Source: Rikenella microfusus DSM 15922
Lineage (GTDB): Bacteria > Bacteroidota > Bacteroidia > Bacteroidales > Rikenellaceae
DNA length: 64,000 nt
Assembly: GCF_000427365.1 (NCBI RefSeq)
Contig: NZ_ATXW01000001.1
Location: 62,001 to 126,000 of the forward strand
Direction of reading: 5' to 3'
Shown here: in pieces, positions 35,487 through 44,497 of the stretch
How the letters are laid out: every line of letters begins with the position of its first letter
How positions within the stretch are numbered: the first letter of the stretch is position 1
Translations under genes and position numbers: made by a program
The notes under the pieces: generated by a model
Told to the model about the DNA's origin: nothing
Databases searched by the model: none
Seen by the model: the letters and a program-made list of their open reading frames with translations, nothing else

Positions 35487-36660
35487 ATACTTCATCGAAG
35501 CCGAGAACTGCCAACGGACCGAAACGGGTTCCTTCGCCAACGGCGACGTCTGTATGAGCCGCCGTACCGACGACGGCCGCACGTTACTGGTGCTGACCCA
35601 CGGGCGAGGCAGCGGCATCCAGGCCAACGTAACCGCCTCGGTCATCTCCTCCATGATCGTCAGCTACGCCCAGCACAACGCCCCGATCGGGCAGGCCGCG
35701 CAATCCGTGCTGAACACTTTCGGCGGGCGGGGCAGCCAGACCGACGCCTCGTTCGCCGTAGCCGACATACACCCGGACGGGACGGTCGCGGTCGCGGAAT
35801 ACGAAACTCCCCCGTTCCTGCTTTTCCGGCAGGGAACGCCTGACGAGGAGGAGGACATACCGGGCGAACAACTGACCATTACCGCAGGTAACGGCCGAAA
35901 ACACACCATCCGCCTGAGCCGTTTCAATGCCCGCCCCGAAGACCGCATCCTGTTTTTCACCAAAGGCGTCATCCGCTCCGGAACCGGGACACAGCGGCTG
36001 CCCGACGGCTGGACACGGGCCGGCCTGGCGGCAACCGTTGCCGGCATACTCAAGCAGACGCCGGATATTTCGGCCCGCGAACTATCGACCGCCGTCATCA
36101 ACCGCGCCGAAGCGAACGACCTGTTCGTACCCAAAAGCGACCTGAGCTGCCTGTCGGTCTATTTCCGCCAGCCCCGCCGCCTGTTGCTTTGCTCCGGCCC
36201 TCCGTTCAACGAAACGAACGACCGCAAACTGGCCGAACGCGTAAAAGAGTGGAGCGGAACGACCGTCATCTGCGGCGGGACCACGGCGGCGATCGTAGCC
36301 CGGGAACTCAGGCGCGAAATCAGCGTAAACCTGCGGCGCGACATTTCCGGCCTGCCTCCGACCTCGTCCATGCCGGGCGTAGGCCTGATTACGGAAGGGG
36401 TGCTGACCCTGGCACGGGTCAAAAGCCTGCTGGAACAGGCCGTCTCCTCCGAACTGACCGGCCAGGGCACCGATTTCGAGCTGGCCCGTATCCTGCTCGG
36501 ACACGACCGGATAGACTTCATGGTCGGCACGCGGATCAACCCCCTGCACCAGGATCCGGCGCTACCGGTGGAACTCGAGCTGCGCCGCAACGTCATCAAA
36601 GAGATCGCCCGTCTGCTCGAAATCAAATTCCTGAAAGAGACCCGGATCGAATACCTCTGA
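35467..36660 (+). CDS. SpoIIE-type (PP2C) phosphatase with altered active-site Asp
   Basis: A 397-residue protein with SpoIIE/PP2C topology in its first 230 residues: 'RTLLVLTHGRGSGIQANVTA' corresponds to the usual LSDGxGSG metal-binding loop, and 'VPKSDLSCLSVYF' to the final DDxT-like motif. In this copy the metal-binding Asp of DGxGSG is His and the second motif is weak, so phosphatase activity is doubtful. Residues 235-397 form a separate helical domain not recognised. It overlaps the sensory hydrogenase by 20 nt, so it is the likely output partner of the H2/redox sensor; that is inference. Confidence 0.75.
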   Translation: MNPERNKYFIEAENCQRTETGSFANGDVCMSRRTDDGRTLLVLTHGRGSGIQANVTASVISSMIVSYAQHNAPIGQAAQSVLNTFGGRGSQTDASFAVADIHPDGTVAVAEYETPPFLLFRQGTPDEEEDIPGEQLTITAGNGRKHTIRLSRFNARPEDRILFFTKGVIRSGTGTQRLPDGWTRAGLAATVAGILKQTPDISARELSTAVINRAEANDLFVPKSDLSCLSVYFRQPRRLLLCSGPPFNETNDRKLAERVKEWSGTTVICGGTTAAIVARELRREISVNLRRDISGLPPTSSMPGVGLITEGVLTLARVKSLLEQAVSSELTGQGTDFELARILLGHDRIDFMVGTRINPLHQDPALPVELELRRNVIKEIARLLEIKFLKETRIEYL

Positions 36661-36705
36661 AACGTTCCCGCCCCGGAACATGCCGGAAAATCGGCCGGAA
36701 AATAT

Positions 36706-36713
36706 TACCTTTG
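36706..36713 (+). promoter_or_regulatory. -7 box before the [2Fe-2S]/hydrogenase genes
   Basis: TACCTTTG matches TAnnTTTG, 23 nt upstream of the ATG at 36737. It would allow the catalytic genes to be transcribed separately from the sensor and phosphatase. Confidence 0.45.
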
Positions 36714-36736
36714 AACCCTCACAGAAAAGACCGTTT

Positions 36737-36988
36737 ATGGAGAAACTGACCGTCCGAATCTGCACCGGAACCCTCTGCTACATCATGGGAGGATCCGAAC
36801 TCCAACTGCTGGGCGACTACCTGCCCGAATCGCTGACCGACCGGGTGGAAATCCGGGGAGCGACCTGCCTCGACTTCTGCAATCAGGAGGGCAAAGGCAA
36901 AGCCCCGTTCGTGCTGGTCGGCGACGAACTCGTCACCGGCGCCACCGTCGCCAAAGTAGTCGAAACGATCAAACAGAAACTCGGATAA
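36737..36988 (+). CDS. [2Fe-2S] thioredoxin-like ferredoxin
   Basis: An 83-residue protein with the thioredoxin-like [2Fe-2S] fold of the NuoE/HydC group. Cluster ligands are C9, C14, C44 and C48 ('ICTGTLCYIMGG', 'RGATCLDFCNQEG'). It is the small electron-carrier component that accompanies [FeFe]-hydrogenases. The ATG at 36737 gives MEKLTVRIC; an in-frame ATG 19 codons upstream would cover the promoter. The hydrogenase starts 9 nt after its stop. Confidence 0.85.
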   Translation: MEKLTVRICTGTLCYIMGGSELQLLGDYLPESLTDRVEIRGATCLDFCNQEGKGKAPFVLVGDELVTGATVAKVVETIKQKLG

Positions 36989-36997
36989 CGTACCGCC

Positions 36998-38431
36998 ATG
37001 GCCGTCACCAACAATACCATGATCCTGCGCCGCGAACTGCTCACGCGCATCATCAGACTCCTGCACGAGAACACGCTGGAAGAGCACATCGACCGCATTC
37101 CATACCAGATGCGGCCCAAAGGATACGAAGAAGTTTCTCGATGCTGTATCTATAAGGACCGCGCGATGCTCAAATACCGCGCCATGGGCGTGCTCGGCTT
37201 CGGGATCGACGAAGAGGAGGACGAAATGACCTCGCTGGCGGAATATACCCGCATGGCGTTCGCGCGGGAACAAGTTTCGGAAAACCCGCTGTCGGTGATG
37301 ACGGACGCCTGCTCGGCCTGCGTGAAGGTCAATTACGTGGTGACCAACATGTGCCGGGGATGCGTGGCACGCCCCTGCGAAGTGAACTGCAACAAAGACG
37401 CAATCGGTTTCGTGAACGGACAGGCACACATCGACCCCGCCAAATGCGTCAATTGCGGCCTGTGCATGAAAAACTGCCCGTTCCACGCCATCGTTTACAT
37501 CCCGGTACCGTGCGAAGAGTCTTGCCCGGTGGGAGCCATCAGCAAGGACGAACAGGGAAAAGAGCACATCGATCCCGAAAAATGCATCTATTGCGGCCGC
37601 TGCCTCTCGGCATGCCCGTTCGGCGCCGTGGTCGAAAAATCGCATCTGGTCGAATTGTTCAAGGCTTTCCGTTCGGACAAGCCGACCGTAGCGCTGGTAG
37701 CCCCGGCCGTAGCCGGACAGTTCCGCACCTCGCTGGCCAACATTATGGGAGCCGTCCGGAAACTGGGGTTCGACGACGTGATCGAAGTCGCCAAAGGAGC
37801 CGACGTGACCACGACCAACGAAGCGGCCGAATTCGCCGAAAAAGTACTCGAAGAGGGACAGGCTTTCATGACGACCTCATGCTGCCCATCCTACTATATG
37901 CTCGCGCACAAGCATGTCCCCGAAGTGGCGCCTTTCGTTTCGCACACCCGCAGTCCCATGTACTATGCGGCCGAAATCGCCCGCAAACGGTACCCGGACG
38001 CCACGATCGTCTTCGTCGGGCCGTGCGTGGCCAAGCGCAAAGAAGCCTATTACGATCCGAACGTCGATCTGATGCTGAGTTTCGAGGAGCTGGGCACGAT
38101 GTTCGTAGCGATGGGCGTGGAAGGTTTCACGGACGACATGGCCGTCGAACTGGACGATAAGATCATGCCGAGCAGCCGCGGCTATGCGGCGAGCGAAGGG
38201 GTGATGAGCGCCGTGGCCGGGCAGCTGCCCGCCGAATACAAAGATCGGATCAGACCGATCGTCATCAACGGCATCGACAAACAGGCCATCCGCGATCTGA
38301 AAAGCTATGCGCGGAGCTGCCCGGGCAACATGGTCGAGGTCATGGCCTGCGAAGGCGGATGCGTGAACGGCTGCAACGTGATCGCCAACCCGAAGGTCGC
38401 CGCCCGGCAGGTCAAGGAACTCGCCAAATAA
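36998..38431 (+). CDS. [FeFe]-hydrogenase, group B-like
   Basis: A 477-residue enzyme for H2 production or uptake with ferredoxin-type carriers. The N-terminal region ('CCIYKDRAMLKYR') and several cluster motifs precede the catalytic part: 'CSACVKVNYVVTNMCRGCVA', 'CVNCGLCMKNCPFHAI' and 'CIYCGRCLSACPFGAV'. H-cluster loops are intact: L1 'TTSCCPSYYML', L2 'FVGPCVAKRKEAYY' and L3 'EVMACEGGCVNGC'. TSCCP followed by SY rather than a Trp, and the long N-terminus, fit the monomeric group B type. Maturases HydE, HydF and HydG are not in the window. Confidence 0.88.
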   Translation: MAVTNNTMILRRELLTRIIRLLHENTLEEHIDRIPYQMRPKGYEEVSRCCIYKDRAMLKYRAMGVLGFGIDEEEDEMTSLAEYTRMAFAREQVSENPLSVMTDACSACVKVNYVVTNMCRGCVARPCEVNCNKDAIGFVNGQAHIDPAKCVNCGLCMKNCPFHAIVYIPVPCEESCPVGAISKDEQGKEHIDPEKCIYCGRCLSACPFGAVVEKSHLVELFKAFRSDKPTVALVAPAVAGQFRTSLANIMGAVRKLGFDDVIEVAKGADVTTTNEAAEFAEKVLEEGQAFMTTSCCPSYYMLAHKHVPEVAPFVSHTRSPMYYAAEIARKRYPDATIVFVGPCVAKRKEAYYDPNVDLMLSFEELGTMFVAMGVEGFTDDMAVELDDKIMPSSRGYAASEGVMSAVAGQLPAEYKDRIRPIVINGIDKQAIRDLKSYARSCPGNMVEVMACEGGCVNGCNVIANPKVAARQVKELAK

Positions 38432-38457
38432 CAATGTCTATTTAGAACTACTTCGAT

Positions 38458-39669
38458 ATGAACCTGAAAGTAAACGTTACCGACCGGATCTATTGGTTGG
38501 GTGCCAACGACCGGCGCAAGGAACTGTTCGAAAACCTCTGGCCGCTGCCGGACGGAGTGAGCTACAATTCTTATCTGATTACGGACGAAAAGACCGCGCT
38601 GCTGGATACCATCGAGATGGGAACGGGCGGCGACTACGTGGGATGGATCGAACACCTGCTGGGCGAACACGGCCGTAAGGATCTGGACTACCTGATCGTC
38701 AATCATATGGAACCCGACCATTCGGGCGAAATCGGCGACATCGTCCGTCGCTGGCCGAACGTGCGGATCGTGGGGAACTGCAAGACCTTCAAGATCCTCG
38801 AAGGCTATTACGGCATCACCGAAAACCTGGCCGAGGTCAAAGACGGCGACACGCTCGAACTGGGACACCACAAACTCCGGTTCGTCATGACCCCATGGGT
38901 ACACTGGCCCGAAACGATGATGACCTACGACACGACCGAGCATATCCTCTTTTCGGGCGATGCTTTCGGAACGTTCGGCACGCTGGACGGAGCCGTTTTC
39001 GACGACGAAATCGCCGACTTCGAAGAAAAATACCTGAGCGAAATGCGCCGCTATTACTCCAACATCGTCGGCAAATACAGCAACATGGTGCAAAAAACGT
39101 TCTGCAAGCTCAACGGCGTGCCGCTGAACGTCATCTGCCCGCTCCACGGCCCGGTATGGCGAAGCAATCCGGGCAAAGTGGTCGATCTGTACGATAAATG
39201 GAGCCGTTACGAAGCCGAAGAGGGAGTGGTCATCATCTACGGCTCGATGTACGGCAACAACGCCGCCACGGCGGATTACATCGCCCGCAAATGCGCCGAA
39301 GCGGGCATCAAGAAAATCAAAGTACACGACGCGTCGAAAACTCACCTCTCGTACCTGATCAACGATATCTGGCGTTACCGCGGGGTCGTTCTGGGCAGTT
39401 GCGCCTACAACACCAACATGTTCCCGAAAGTGGAACAACTGACTACCGAACTGCTGCATATGGGTGTCAAGGACAAGTTGCTGGGACTGTTCGGTTCTTA
39501 CAGCTGGAACGGCGGCGGCGTACGGAACCTCAAGACATTCGCCGAAACCATCGGCTGGCCCCTGGTCGCCGAACCGGTGGATGTTTTCGGCACCCCGACT
39601 CCGGACAAACTGTCGGCCTGCGACGCGATCGCCGCAGGGATGGCCGAGGGACTTTCCAAACACGAGTAA
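38458..39669 (+). CDS. Flavodiiron protein (FprA-type)
   Basis: A 403-residue A-type flavoprotein reducing O2 to water or NO to N2O. The N-terminal beta-lactamase-like di-iron domain has ligands in 'NHMEPDHSGEIGD' (H-x-E-x-D), 'VHWPETMMTY' and 'LFSGDAFGTFG', with 'CPLHGPVW' as a late His. The C-terminal flavodoxin domain begins 'VVIIYGSMYGNNAATADYI' and ends with 'GSYSWNGGGVRNL'. It follows the hydrogenase by 26 nt, consistent with protection of oxygen-sensitive hydrogenase. No rubredoxin domain is attached. Confidence 0.9.
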   Translation: MNLKVNVTDRIYWLGANDRRKELFENLWPLPDGVSYNSYLITDEKTALLDTIEMGTGGDYVGWIEHLLGEHGRKDLDYLIVNHMEPDHSGEIGDIVRRWPNVRIVGNCKTFKILEGYYGITENLAEVKDGDTLELGHHKLRFVMTPWVHWPETMMTYDTTEHILFSGDAFGTFGTLDGAVFDDEIADFEEKYLSEMRRYYSNIVGKYSNMVQKTFCKLNGVPLNVICPLHGPVWRSNPGKVVDLYDKWSRYEAEEGVVIIYGSMYGNNAATADYIARKCAEAGIKKIKVHDASKTHLSYLINDIWRYRGVVLGSCAYNTNMFPKVEQLTTELLHMGVKDKLLGLFGSYSWNGGGVRNLKTFAETIGWPLVAEPVDVFGTPTPDKLSACDAIAAGMAEGLSKHE

Positions 39670-39672
39670 ACC

Positions 39673-40059
39673 ATGCGCGAGATAACGATCGGTACGGCCC
39701 ACACCTCGACACTGAAAGTAGGGGAGGGCGACACAGCCGTCGCGCTGGGTTCGGGCGACCTCCGGGTGCTCGGCACGCCGGCCATGGCCGCCCTGATGGA
39801 AAATGCGGCCCTTTCGGCCATCGCTCCGCTGCTGGACGAAACCGAAAGCAGCGTCGGCATCTCGCTGAACATCACCCACGACCGGGCGACCGGCATAGGA
39901 GACTCCGTCTCCGCCACGGCCGTAGTGACGGCCGTGGAAGGCCGGCGGATCGACTTCGAGATCAGCGCTTCCGATTCGTCGGGAACACGGATCGGCGGCG
40001 GTACGCACGCCCGTTTCGTCGTGAACGTCGAAAAATTTATGAGCAAAATCGAAAAATAA
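39673..40059 (+). CDS. Hotdog-fold thioesterase-like protein
   Basis: A 128-residue protein of the fluoroacetyl-CoA thioesterase (FlK)-like group: 'VLGTPAMAALMENAALSAI' includes the central helix with Glu, followed by 'SVGISLNITHDRATGIGDSV' containing the conserved His. Probably hydrolyses small acyl-CoAs; substrate unknown. It starts 3 nt after the flavodiiron gene, so it is in the same operon. Confidence 0.8.
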   Translation: MREITIGTAHTSTLKVGEGDTAVALGSGDLRVLGTPAMAALMENAALSAIAPLLDETESSVGISLNITHDRATGIGDSVSATAVVTAVEGRRIDFEISASDSSGTRIGGGTHARFVVNVEKFMSKIEK

Positions 40060-40062
40060 TCG

Positions 40063-40070
40063 TAAATTTG
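40063..40070 (+). promoter_or_regulatory. -7 box of the aldolase gene
   Basis: TAAATTTG matches TAnnTTTG, 53 nt upstream of the fba ATG at 40124. No TTG at consensus spacing. Confidence 0.45.
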
Positions 40071-40123
40071 GAGAAAGAAATTCCCAGGAAAAGACAAACA
40101 TTACTTACAAAATACCAACGATA

Positions 40124-41197
40124 ATGAGCGACAAAAAATTTCCGGCAGGGGTTCTCACCGGCGACAAAGTAGGGCAGTTGTTCGCCTATGCCAAAGAAAA
40201 AGGATTTGCCATCCCGGCAGTCAATGTAACCGGAACCGATACCATCAATGCCGTGCTCGAATCGGCCGCTGCGGTCAATTCGCCGGTTATTATCCAGATT
40301 TCCAACGGAGGCGCCGCTTTCGTCGCCGGCAAAGGGCTGAAGCTGGAAGGCCAGGAAGCGCAGGTGCTGGGAGCCATCGCCGCCGCCAAACACGTACATA
40401 CCGTAGCGAAAGCCTACGGAGTGCCGGTGATCCTGCATACCGACCACGCCGCCAAGAAACTGCTGCCGTGGATCGACGGCCTGCTCGACGCCAGCGAAAA
40501 GCATTTCGCCGAAACCGGTACGCCGCTGTTCAGCTCGCACATGCTCGACCTGAGCGAAGAGCCGCTGAACGAAAACCTCGAAATCTGCTCGAAATACCTG
40601 ACCCGCATGGCCAAAATGGGCATGACCCTCGAAATCGAGCTGGGGATCACCGGCGGTGAAGAAGACGGGGTGGACAACTCGCACGTCGATTCGTCGAAAC
40701 TCTACACGCAGCCCGAAGACGTCTGCCAGGCATACGAAACCCTGATGAAGATCAGCCCGAATTTCACCATCGCCGCTTCGTTCGGTAACGTGCACGGCGT
40801 GTACAAACCGGGGAATGTGGTGCTGGAACCGAAGATCCTGCGCGATTCCCAGGCCTACATCCACAAGAAACTGAACACCGCCACCGACAAACCGGTGAAC
40901 TTCGTGTTCCACGGCGGTTCGGGTTCGGAACCGGAAAAAATCGCCGAAGCGATCACCTACGGCGTTATCAAGATGAACATCGACACCGACACCCAATGGG
41001 CGTTCTGGGACGGTATCCGCCAATTCTACAAGAAAAACGAAGCCTATCTGCAAGGTCAGCTCGGCAATCCGGAAGGTCCGGACAAACCGAACAAGAAATA
41101 TTACGACCCGCGCAACTGGCTCCGTGCCGGCGAAACTTCGATCATCGAACGTATGAAGATCGCTTTCGACAATCTGAACTGCGTAAACGTTCTGTAA
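40124..41197 (+). CDS. fbaA: Fructose-bisphosphate aldolase, class II
   Basis: A 357-residue zinc-dependent aldolase cleaving fructose 1,6-bisphosphate. 'GVPVILHTDHAAKKLLPWID' supplies a zinc His, 'HMLDLSEEPLNEN' the catalytic Asp region, 'GITGGEEDGVDNS' the flexible loop, 'FGNVHGVYKPGN' and 'FHGGSGSE' two further ligands and the phosphate site. Length and 'ETSIIERMKIAFDNLN' near the end fit the long class IIA type. It has its own -7 box and terminator; the PPi-type phosphofructokinase gene follows. Confidence 0.93.
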   Translation: MSDKKFPAGVLTGDKVGQLFAYAKEKGFAIPAVNVTGTDTINAVLESAAAVNSPVIIQISNGGAAFVAGKGLKLEGQEAQVLGAIAAAKHVHTVAKAYGVPVILHTDHAAKKLLPWIDGLLDASEKHFAETGTPLFSSHMLDLSEEPLNENLEICSKYLTRMAKMGMTLEIELGITGGEEDGVDNSHVDSSKLYTQPEDVCQAYETLMKISPNFTIAASFGNVHGVYKPGNVVLEPKILRDSQAYIHKKLNTATDKPVNFVFHGGSGSEPEKIAEAITYGVIKMNIDTDTQWAFWDGIRQFYKKNEAYLQGQLGNPEGPDKPNKKYYDPRNWLRAGETSIIERMKIAFDNLNCVNVL

Positions 41198-41231
41198 TTT
41201 TCCAAGGAAAAGACAGTACGGACAAACCCTC

Positions 41232-41259
41232 GAACAGCCCCGACATGTCGGGGCTGTTC
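41232..41259. terminator. Terminator of fbaA
   Basis: A 28-nt perfect palindrome (arms GAACAGCCCCGACA and its complement), 34 nt past the fbaA stop, followed by TCTTAT. Almost no loop, so it would fold with the central bases unpaired. Confidence 0.75.
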
Positions 41260-41312
41260 TCTTATCGGACCGTCAATTCTAAATTTTTTCACAAACTAAC
41301 CCCCAAACCATT

Positions 41313-42536
41313 ATGAAAAATGCAGTAGCCATACTCTGCGCAGGGGGGCCTGCGCCGGGCATCAATACGGTCATCAGCTCCGTGACCAAGATATTCAGCC
41401 AGAACGGCTACAAAGTGATCGGACTCAACGGCGGCTACAAAAGCCTCGTGAGCGACGAACCCGATTTCGTCTATCTCGATTTCGAGACGGCCGACAATAT
41501 CTACTGCCGGGGCGGTTCGGCGCTCGTAATGAGCCGTTACAAACCGGCCGACAAAGAATTCCGTACCGACTTTTTCGAACGCTACAACGTCAAGGTACTG
41601 GTGACCATCGGCGGCGACGACACCGCCTCCACCGCCAATCGGCTGACCAAGTTCCTGAAACAGAAAGGAATCGACGTATCGAGCATCCATGTGCCGAAAA
41701 CGATCGACAACGACCTGCCGCTGCCGGCCGGATATCCGACGTTCGGTTATAACTCCGCCAAAGAAGAAGGCGTGAAACTGGCTACGACCCTCTACGAAGA
41801 CGCCCGTACCAGCGGCAACTGGTTCGTCGTATCCGCCATGGGACGCGAAGCGGGGCACCTGGCATTCGGTATCGGCGCCGCCTGCCATTATCCGATGATC
41901 GTTATCCCGGAGATGTTCAACAAGACGCCGATCACGTTCGACAAGATCGCCCGCCTGGTTATCTCTTCGATGGTAAAACGCCGCCTGATGGGGATCCCCT
42001 ACGGTGTAGCCATAATCTCCGAAGGCGTGTTCCACTTCATGACCGACGAAGAGGTCATCAACACCGGCGTTCAGTTCACCTACGACGAACACGGGCATCC
42101 GGAACTGGGAAACGTCAGCAAATCGCATATTTTCAACATGCTCGTCCAGCAAAAACTCAAGACCCTGCGTATCAAAGTCAAGAGCCGCCCGAACGAAATG
42201 GGATACGAACTGCGCTGCTGCCGCCCGATCGCTTACGACCTTTCTTACGCGACCCAATTGGGCTTGGGCGTTTACGAACTGTACGAAGCGGGACACACGG
42301 GATGTATGGTAACGGTAGGCCGCGACGGGTCCGTCGAACCGCTCTTCATGGACAGCGTGGCGGACAAAGACGGCAAAATCATGCCCCGGCTGGTGGACGT
42401 GGAATCGCGGAAAGTGCAGCAGATCATACAGAACAACCTGCATTACATCACACCGGAAGATTACAAAGGGGCCTCGAAATACGTCGATAATCCCGAGGAA
42501 TACGATTTCCTGAAAATTCTGGAGTGGGACAAATAA
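41313..42536 (+). CDS. Phosphofructokinase, PPi-dependent type
   Basis: A 407-residue PfkA-superfamily enzyme phosphorylating fructose 6-phosphate. 'ILCAGGPAPGINTVISS' is the nucleotide/PPi loop, 'VTIGGDDTAST' has Asp where ATP enzymes have Gly (GGDG), and 'VPKTIDNDLPL' carries the second Lys; both residues mark pyrophosphate dependence. 'VSAMGREAGHLAFGIG' and the sugar-phosphate site are conserved. It lies next to fbaA, so consecutive glycolytic steps are adjacent. Using PPi makes the step reversible and saves ATP, which suits an anaerobe. Confidence 0.85.
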   Translation: MKNAVAILCAGGPAPGINTVISSVTKIFSQNGYKVIGLNGGYKSLVSDEPDFVYLDFETADNIYCRGGSALVMSRYKPADKEFRTDFFERYNVKVLVTIGGDDTASTANRLTKFLKQKGIDVSSIHVPKTIDNDLPLPAGYPTFGYNSAKEEGVKLATTLYEDARTSGNWFVVSAMGREAGHLAFGIGAACHYPMIVIPEMFNKTPITFDKIARLVISSMVKRRLMGIPYGVAIISEGVFHFMTDEEVINTGVQFTYDEHGHPELGNVSKSHIFNMLVQQKLKTLRIKVKSRPNEMGYELRCCRPIAYDLSYATQLGLGVYELYEAGHTGCMVTVGRDGSVEPLFMDSVADKDGKIMPRLVDVESRKVQQIIQNNLHYITPEDYKGASKYVDNPEEYDFLKILEWDK

Positions 42537-42563
42537 TCCGCCGAACGATTCGAATGACAAAAT

Positions 42564-42592
42564 AAGCCTTTCCCTTTTCAGGGGAAAGGCTT
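42564..42592. terminator. Bidirectional terminator between convergent genes
   Basis: AAGCCTTTCCC (42564-42574) pairs with GGGAAAGGCTT (42582-42592). TTGTTTATTTT follows on the plus strand, and A-rich sequence precedes, so it can end both the phosphofructokinase and the glycosyltransferase transcripts. Confidence 0.8.
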
Positions 42593-42595
42593 TGT

Positions 42596-43690
42596 TTATT
42601 TTCTGTCCAGATGCGCCGCGATACGTTCGAAGACCCGTTCCGGCGGCAAATCGTTCAGACAGGCGTAATCGCCCCTCCAGCACTCCTTATGCCCATAGAC
42701 CGAACACGGGCGACACGGCATATCCAGCCCCACGGCATCCCCGGGATCCTGTCCCAGGCCCAAAAATCCCGCATACGGGTGAGTCGCTCCCCAGACCGAA
42801 ACGACCGGTATCCCGACCAGCGAAGCCATGTGCATGGCCGAAGAGTCCATCGACACCATCAGATCGAGGTTGGCTATCAGGTCGATCTCCTCCCGCAGGC
42901 TGAACCGGCCGACCACCGACAGGCAACGCCCCTCCGGCGTTTCGCGGGCCGCCTCCTCCGCCAACCTGCGTTCTTCCTCTCCGCCGCCGAAAATGAATAT
43001 CCGCGCCTCCGGATAATGTCCGGTCAGCATCCGCGCCACCTCCCGCATCTTCTCCATCGGATAGACCTTGCCCTTGTGTTGAGCGAAAGGAGCGATCCCG
43101 ATCCACAGCTCTCCGTCACGACCGGCCGACTCCAACCCCGCCGGGACCGGCCTGCGCTGCCGGTAATACGACAGATCCGCAACGACCAGCGGAAGGTCGA
43201 AACCGGCTTCGCGGAACGCATCCGCATACCGTTCGACGCTCGTCCTGAGCGGCCGTATCGCCTTACCCTTGCCGGGCATGGCCGTCAGCGCTTTCTTTTC
43301 CGCCCGCCCCTTATCGATATGATAAGACCTGACGCCGCGGAAAGAATAGAATTTCCGCAAGAGTTTGGAATAGATCTTGTCCTGCAAGTCCACGACCGCC
43401 CCCACATCCGGATATGTCCGGCGCAACTCGCGGTACAGGCGGATCAATCCTTTCAGCCCCCGGTGATAGCGGGCCAGGTCGATATTATGGAACGTCAGGT
43501 TGGGAATACCGTCGAAAAAAGGCTCGTAGAAACCGCGCGTCAGCAATACGATCTCCGTCTGCGGATAACGGCGTGCCACTTCGGCCAGCACCGGAGCGGT
43601 CATCGCCACGTCTCCCATAGCGGACGAACGAATCGCCAGTATTTTCGTCGGCACGCCTTTCACAGCCTTTCTCCGGTTATTTTTTAGCAT
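42596..43690 (-). CDS. Glycosyltransferase family 9 (heptosyltransferase-like)
   Basis: A 364-residue GT-B enzyme of the ADP-heptose:LPS heptosyltransferase family. 'ILAIRSSAMGDVAMTAPVLA' is the N-terminal signature, and the sugar-nucleotide site lies in 'IGIAPFAQHKGKVYPMEKM' and 'LMVSMDSSAMHMASLVGIPV' followed by VSVWGATHPYAGF. A Cys cluster near the end ('CRPCSVYGHKECWRGDYACL') is common in the family. Presumably adds a sugar to lipopolysaccharide core in the inner membrane's cytoplasmic face. Its start overlaps the DUF4254 gene by 14 nt. Confidence 0.85.
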   Translation of the reverse strand: MLKNNRRKAVKGVPTKILAIRSSAMGDVAMTAPVLAEVARRYPQTEIVLLTRGFYEPFFDGIPNLTFHNIDLARYHRGLKGLIRLYRELRRTYPDVGAVVDLQDKIYSKLLRKFYSFRGVRSYHIDKGRAEKKALTAMPGKGKAIRPLRTSVERYADAFREAGFDLPLVVADLSYYRQRRPVPAGLESAGRDGELWIGIAPFAQHKGKVYPMEKMREVARMLTGHYPEARIFIFGGGEEERRLAEEAARETPEGRCLSVVGRFSLREEIDLIANLDLMVSMDSSAMHMASLVGIPVVSVWGATHPYAGFLGLGQDPGDAVGLDMPCRPCSVYGHKECWRGDYACLNDLPPERVFERIAAHLDRK

Positions 43691-44282
43691 ACAACACCGG
43701 ATTCAGAGCCGGATCGTTGTACATCTTCATCTGTTTGTAGAGTTTCATATATTTGCGTCCCGCCTCGATATCGGTCAGCAACTCCTCGATGGCCTGCGAG
43801 AGGTCGGTACGCTGGGTCAGCAACACGTCCAGTTTCGCACGGCATGCCTCGCGATGCTCCGGTTCGACATCCGTTCGTTCCGCCTCCTGCCGCATATGAT
43901 AAATCTTCAGGGCAAGAATGGAAAGCCTGTCCACGGCCCAGGCCGGCGTTTCGGTATTGATCCGCGCATCCGCCGCCGGCGTTACGGTTTTGTACCGATC
44001 GAGAAAATAACCGTCGATATATTCCACCATATCCGTCCGTTCCTGATTGGAAGCGTCGATACGACGCTTGATCGCCAGGGCCGCCGCCGGGTCGATCTCC
44101 GGATCGCGGACAATGTCCTCGAGATGCCACTGCACCGTATCGATCCAGTTCTTGTGATAGAGCAGATGTTCGATACTTCCCGCCGGATAAGGGTTGGCGA
44201 TCGGGGTATCCACCCGGTCATGCCGGTGATAATCTTCGATGGATTGCCGGAAAATACGGTTACAGAGCGCAGTGAATATCAT
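43677..44282 (-). CDS. DUF4254 protein
   Basis: A 201-residue helical, charged protein of a family known mainly from Bacteroidetes ('YHRHDRVDTPIANPYPAGSI', 'LLYHKNWIDTVQWHLEDIVR', 'TPAWAVDRLSILALKIYHM'). No catalytic motif recognised. It overlaps a GT9 gene, a pairing that hints at a role in envelope polysaccharide or LPS synthesis; this is inferred from context only. A -7 box (TATCTTTG, 44310-44303) lies 21 nt upstream. Confidence 0.8.
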   Translation of the reverse strand: MIFTALCNRIFRQSIEDYHRHDRVDTPIANPYPAGSIEHLLYHKNWIDTVQWHLEDIVRDPEIDPAAALAIKRRIDASNQERTDMVEYIDGYFLDRYKTVTPAADARINTETPAWAVDRLSILALKIYHMRQEAERTDVEPEHREACRAKLDVLLTQRTDLSQAIEELLTDIEAGRKYMKLYKQMKMYNDPALNPVLYAKK

Positions 44283-44302
44283 AACTTTTTCGTTTGCGGT
44301 AG

Positions 44303-44310
44303 CAAAGATA
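44303..44310 (-). promoter_or_regulatory. -7 box of the DUF4254-GT9 operon
   Basis: TATCTTTG on the minus strand, 21 nt upstream of the DUF4254 start, matches TAnnTTTG. No -33 match at the right distance. Confidence 0.45.
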
Positions 44311-44497
44311 AGACAATTGATTTACCTTGCGGCATCGAAGTGTATAATTTTTAGACATTTTCAGCCTCTTCCCATGCATCGGACGCGCCGTCGCCGGCCG
44401 AAAACATCGCCTCACGAAGCGAGCCGGAGCATGCGATGATGGAAAACGCATGCAACGGCCCGAGCCGGGATTAGGTTCCCGCCCCATTCGGAGAATT

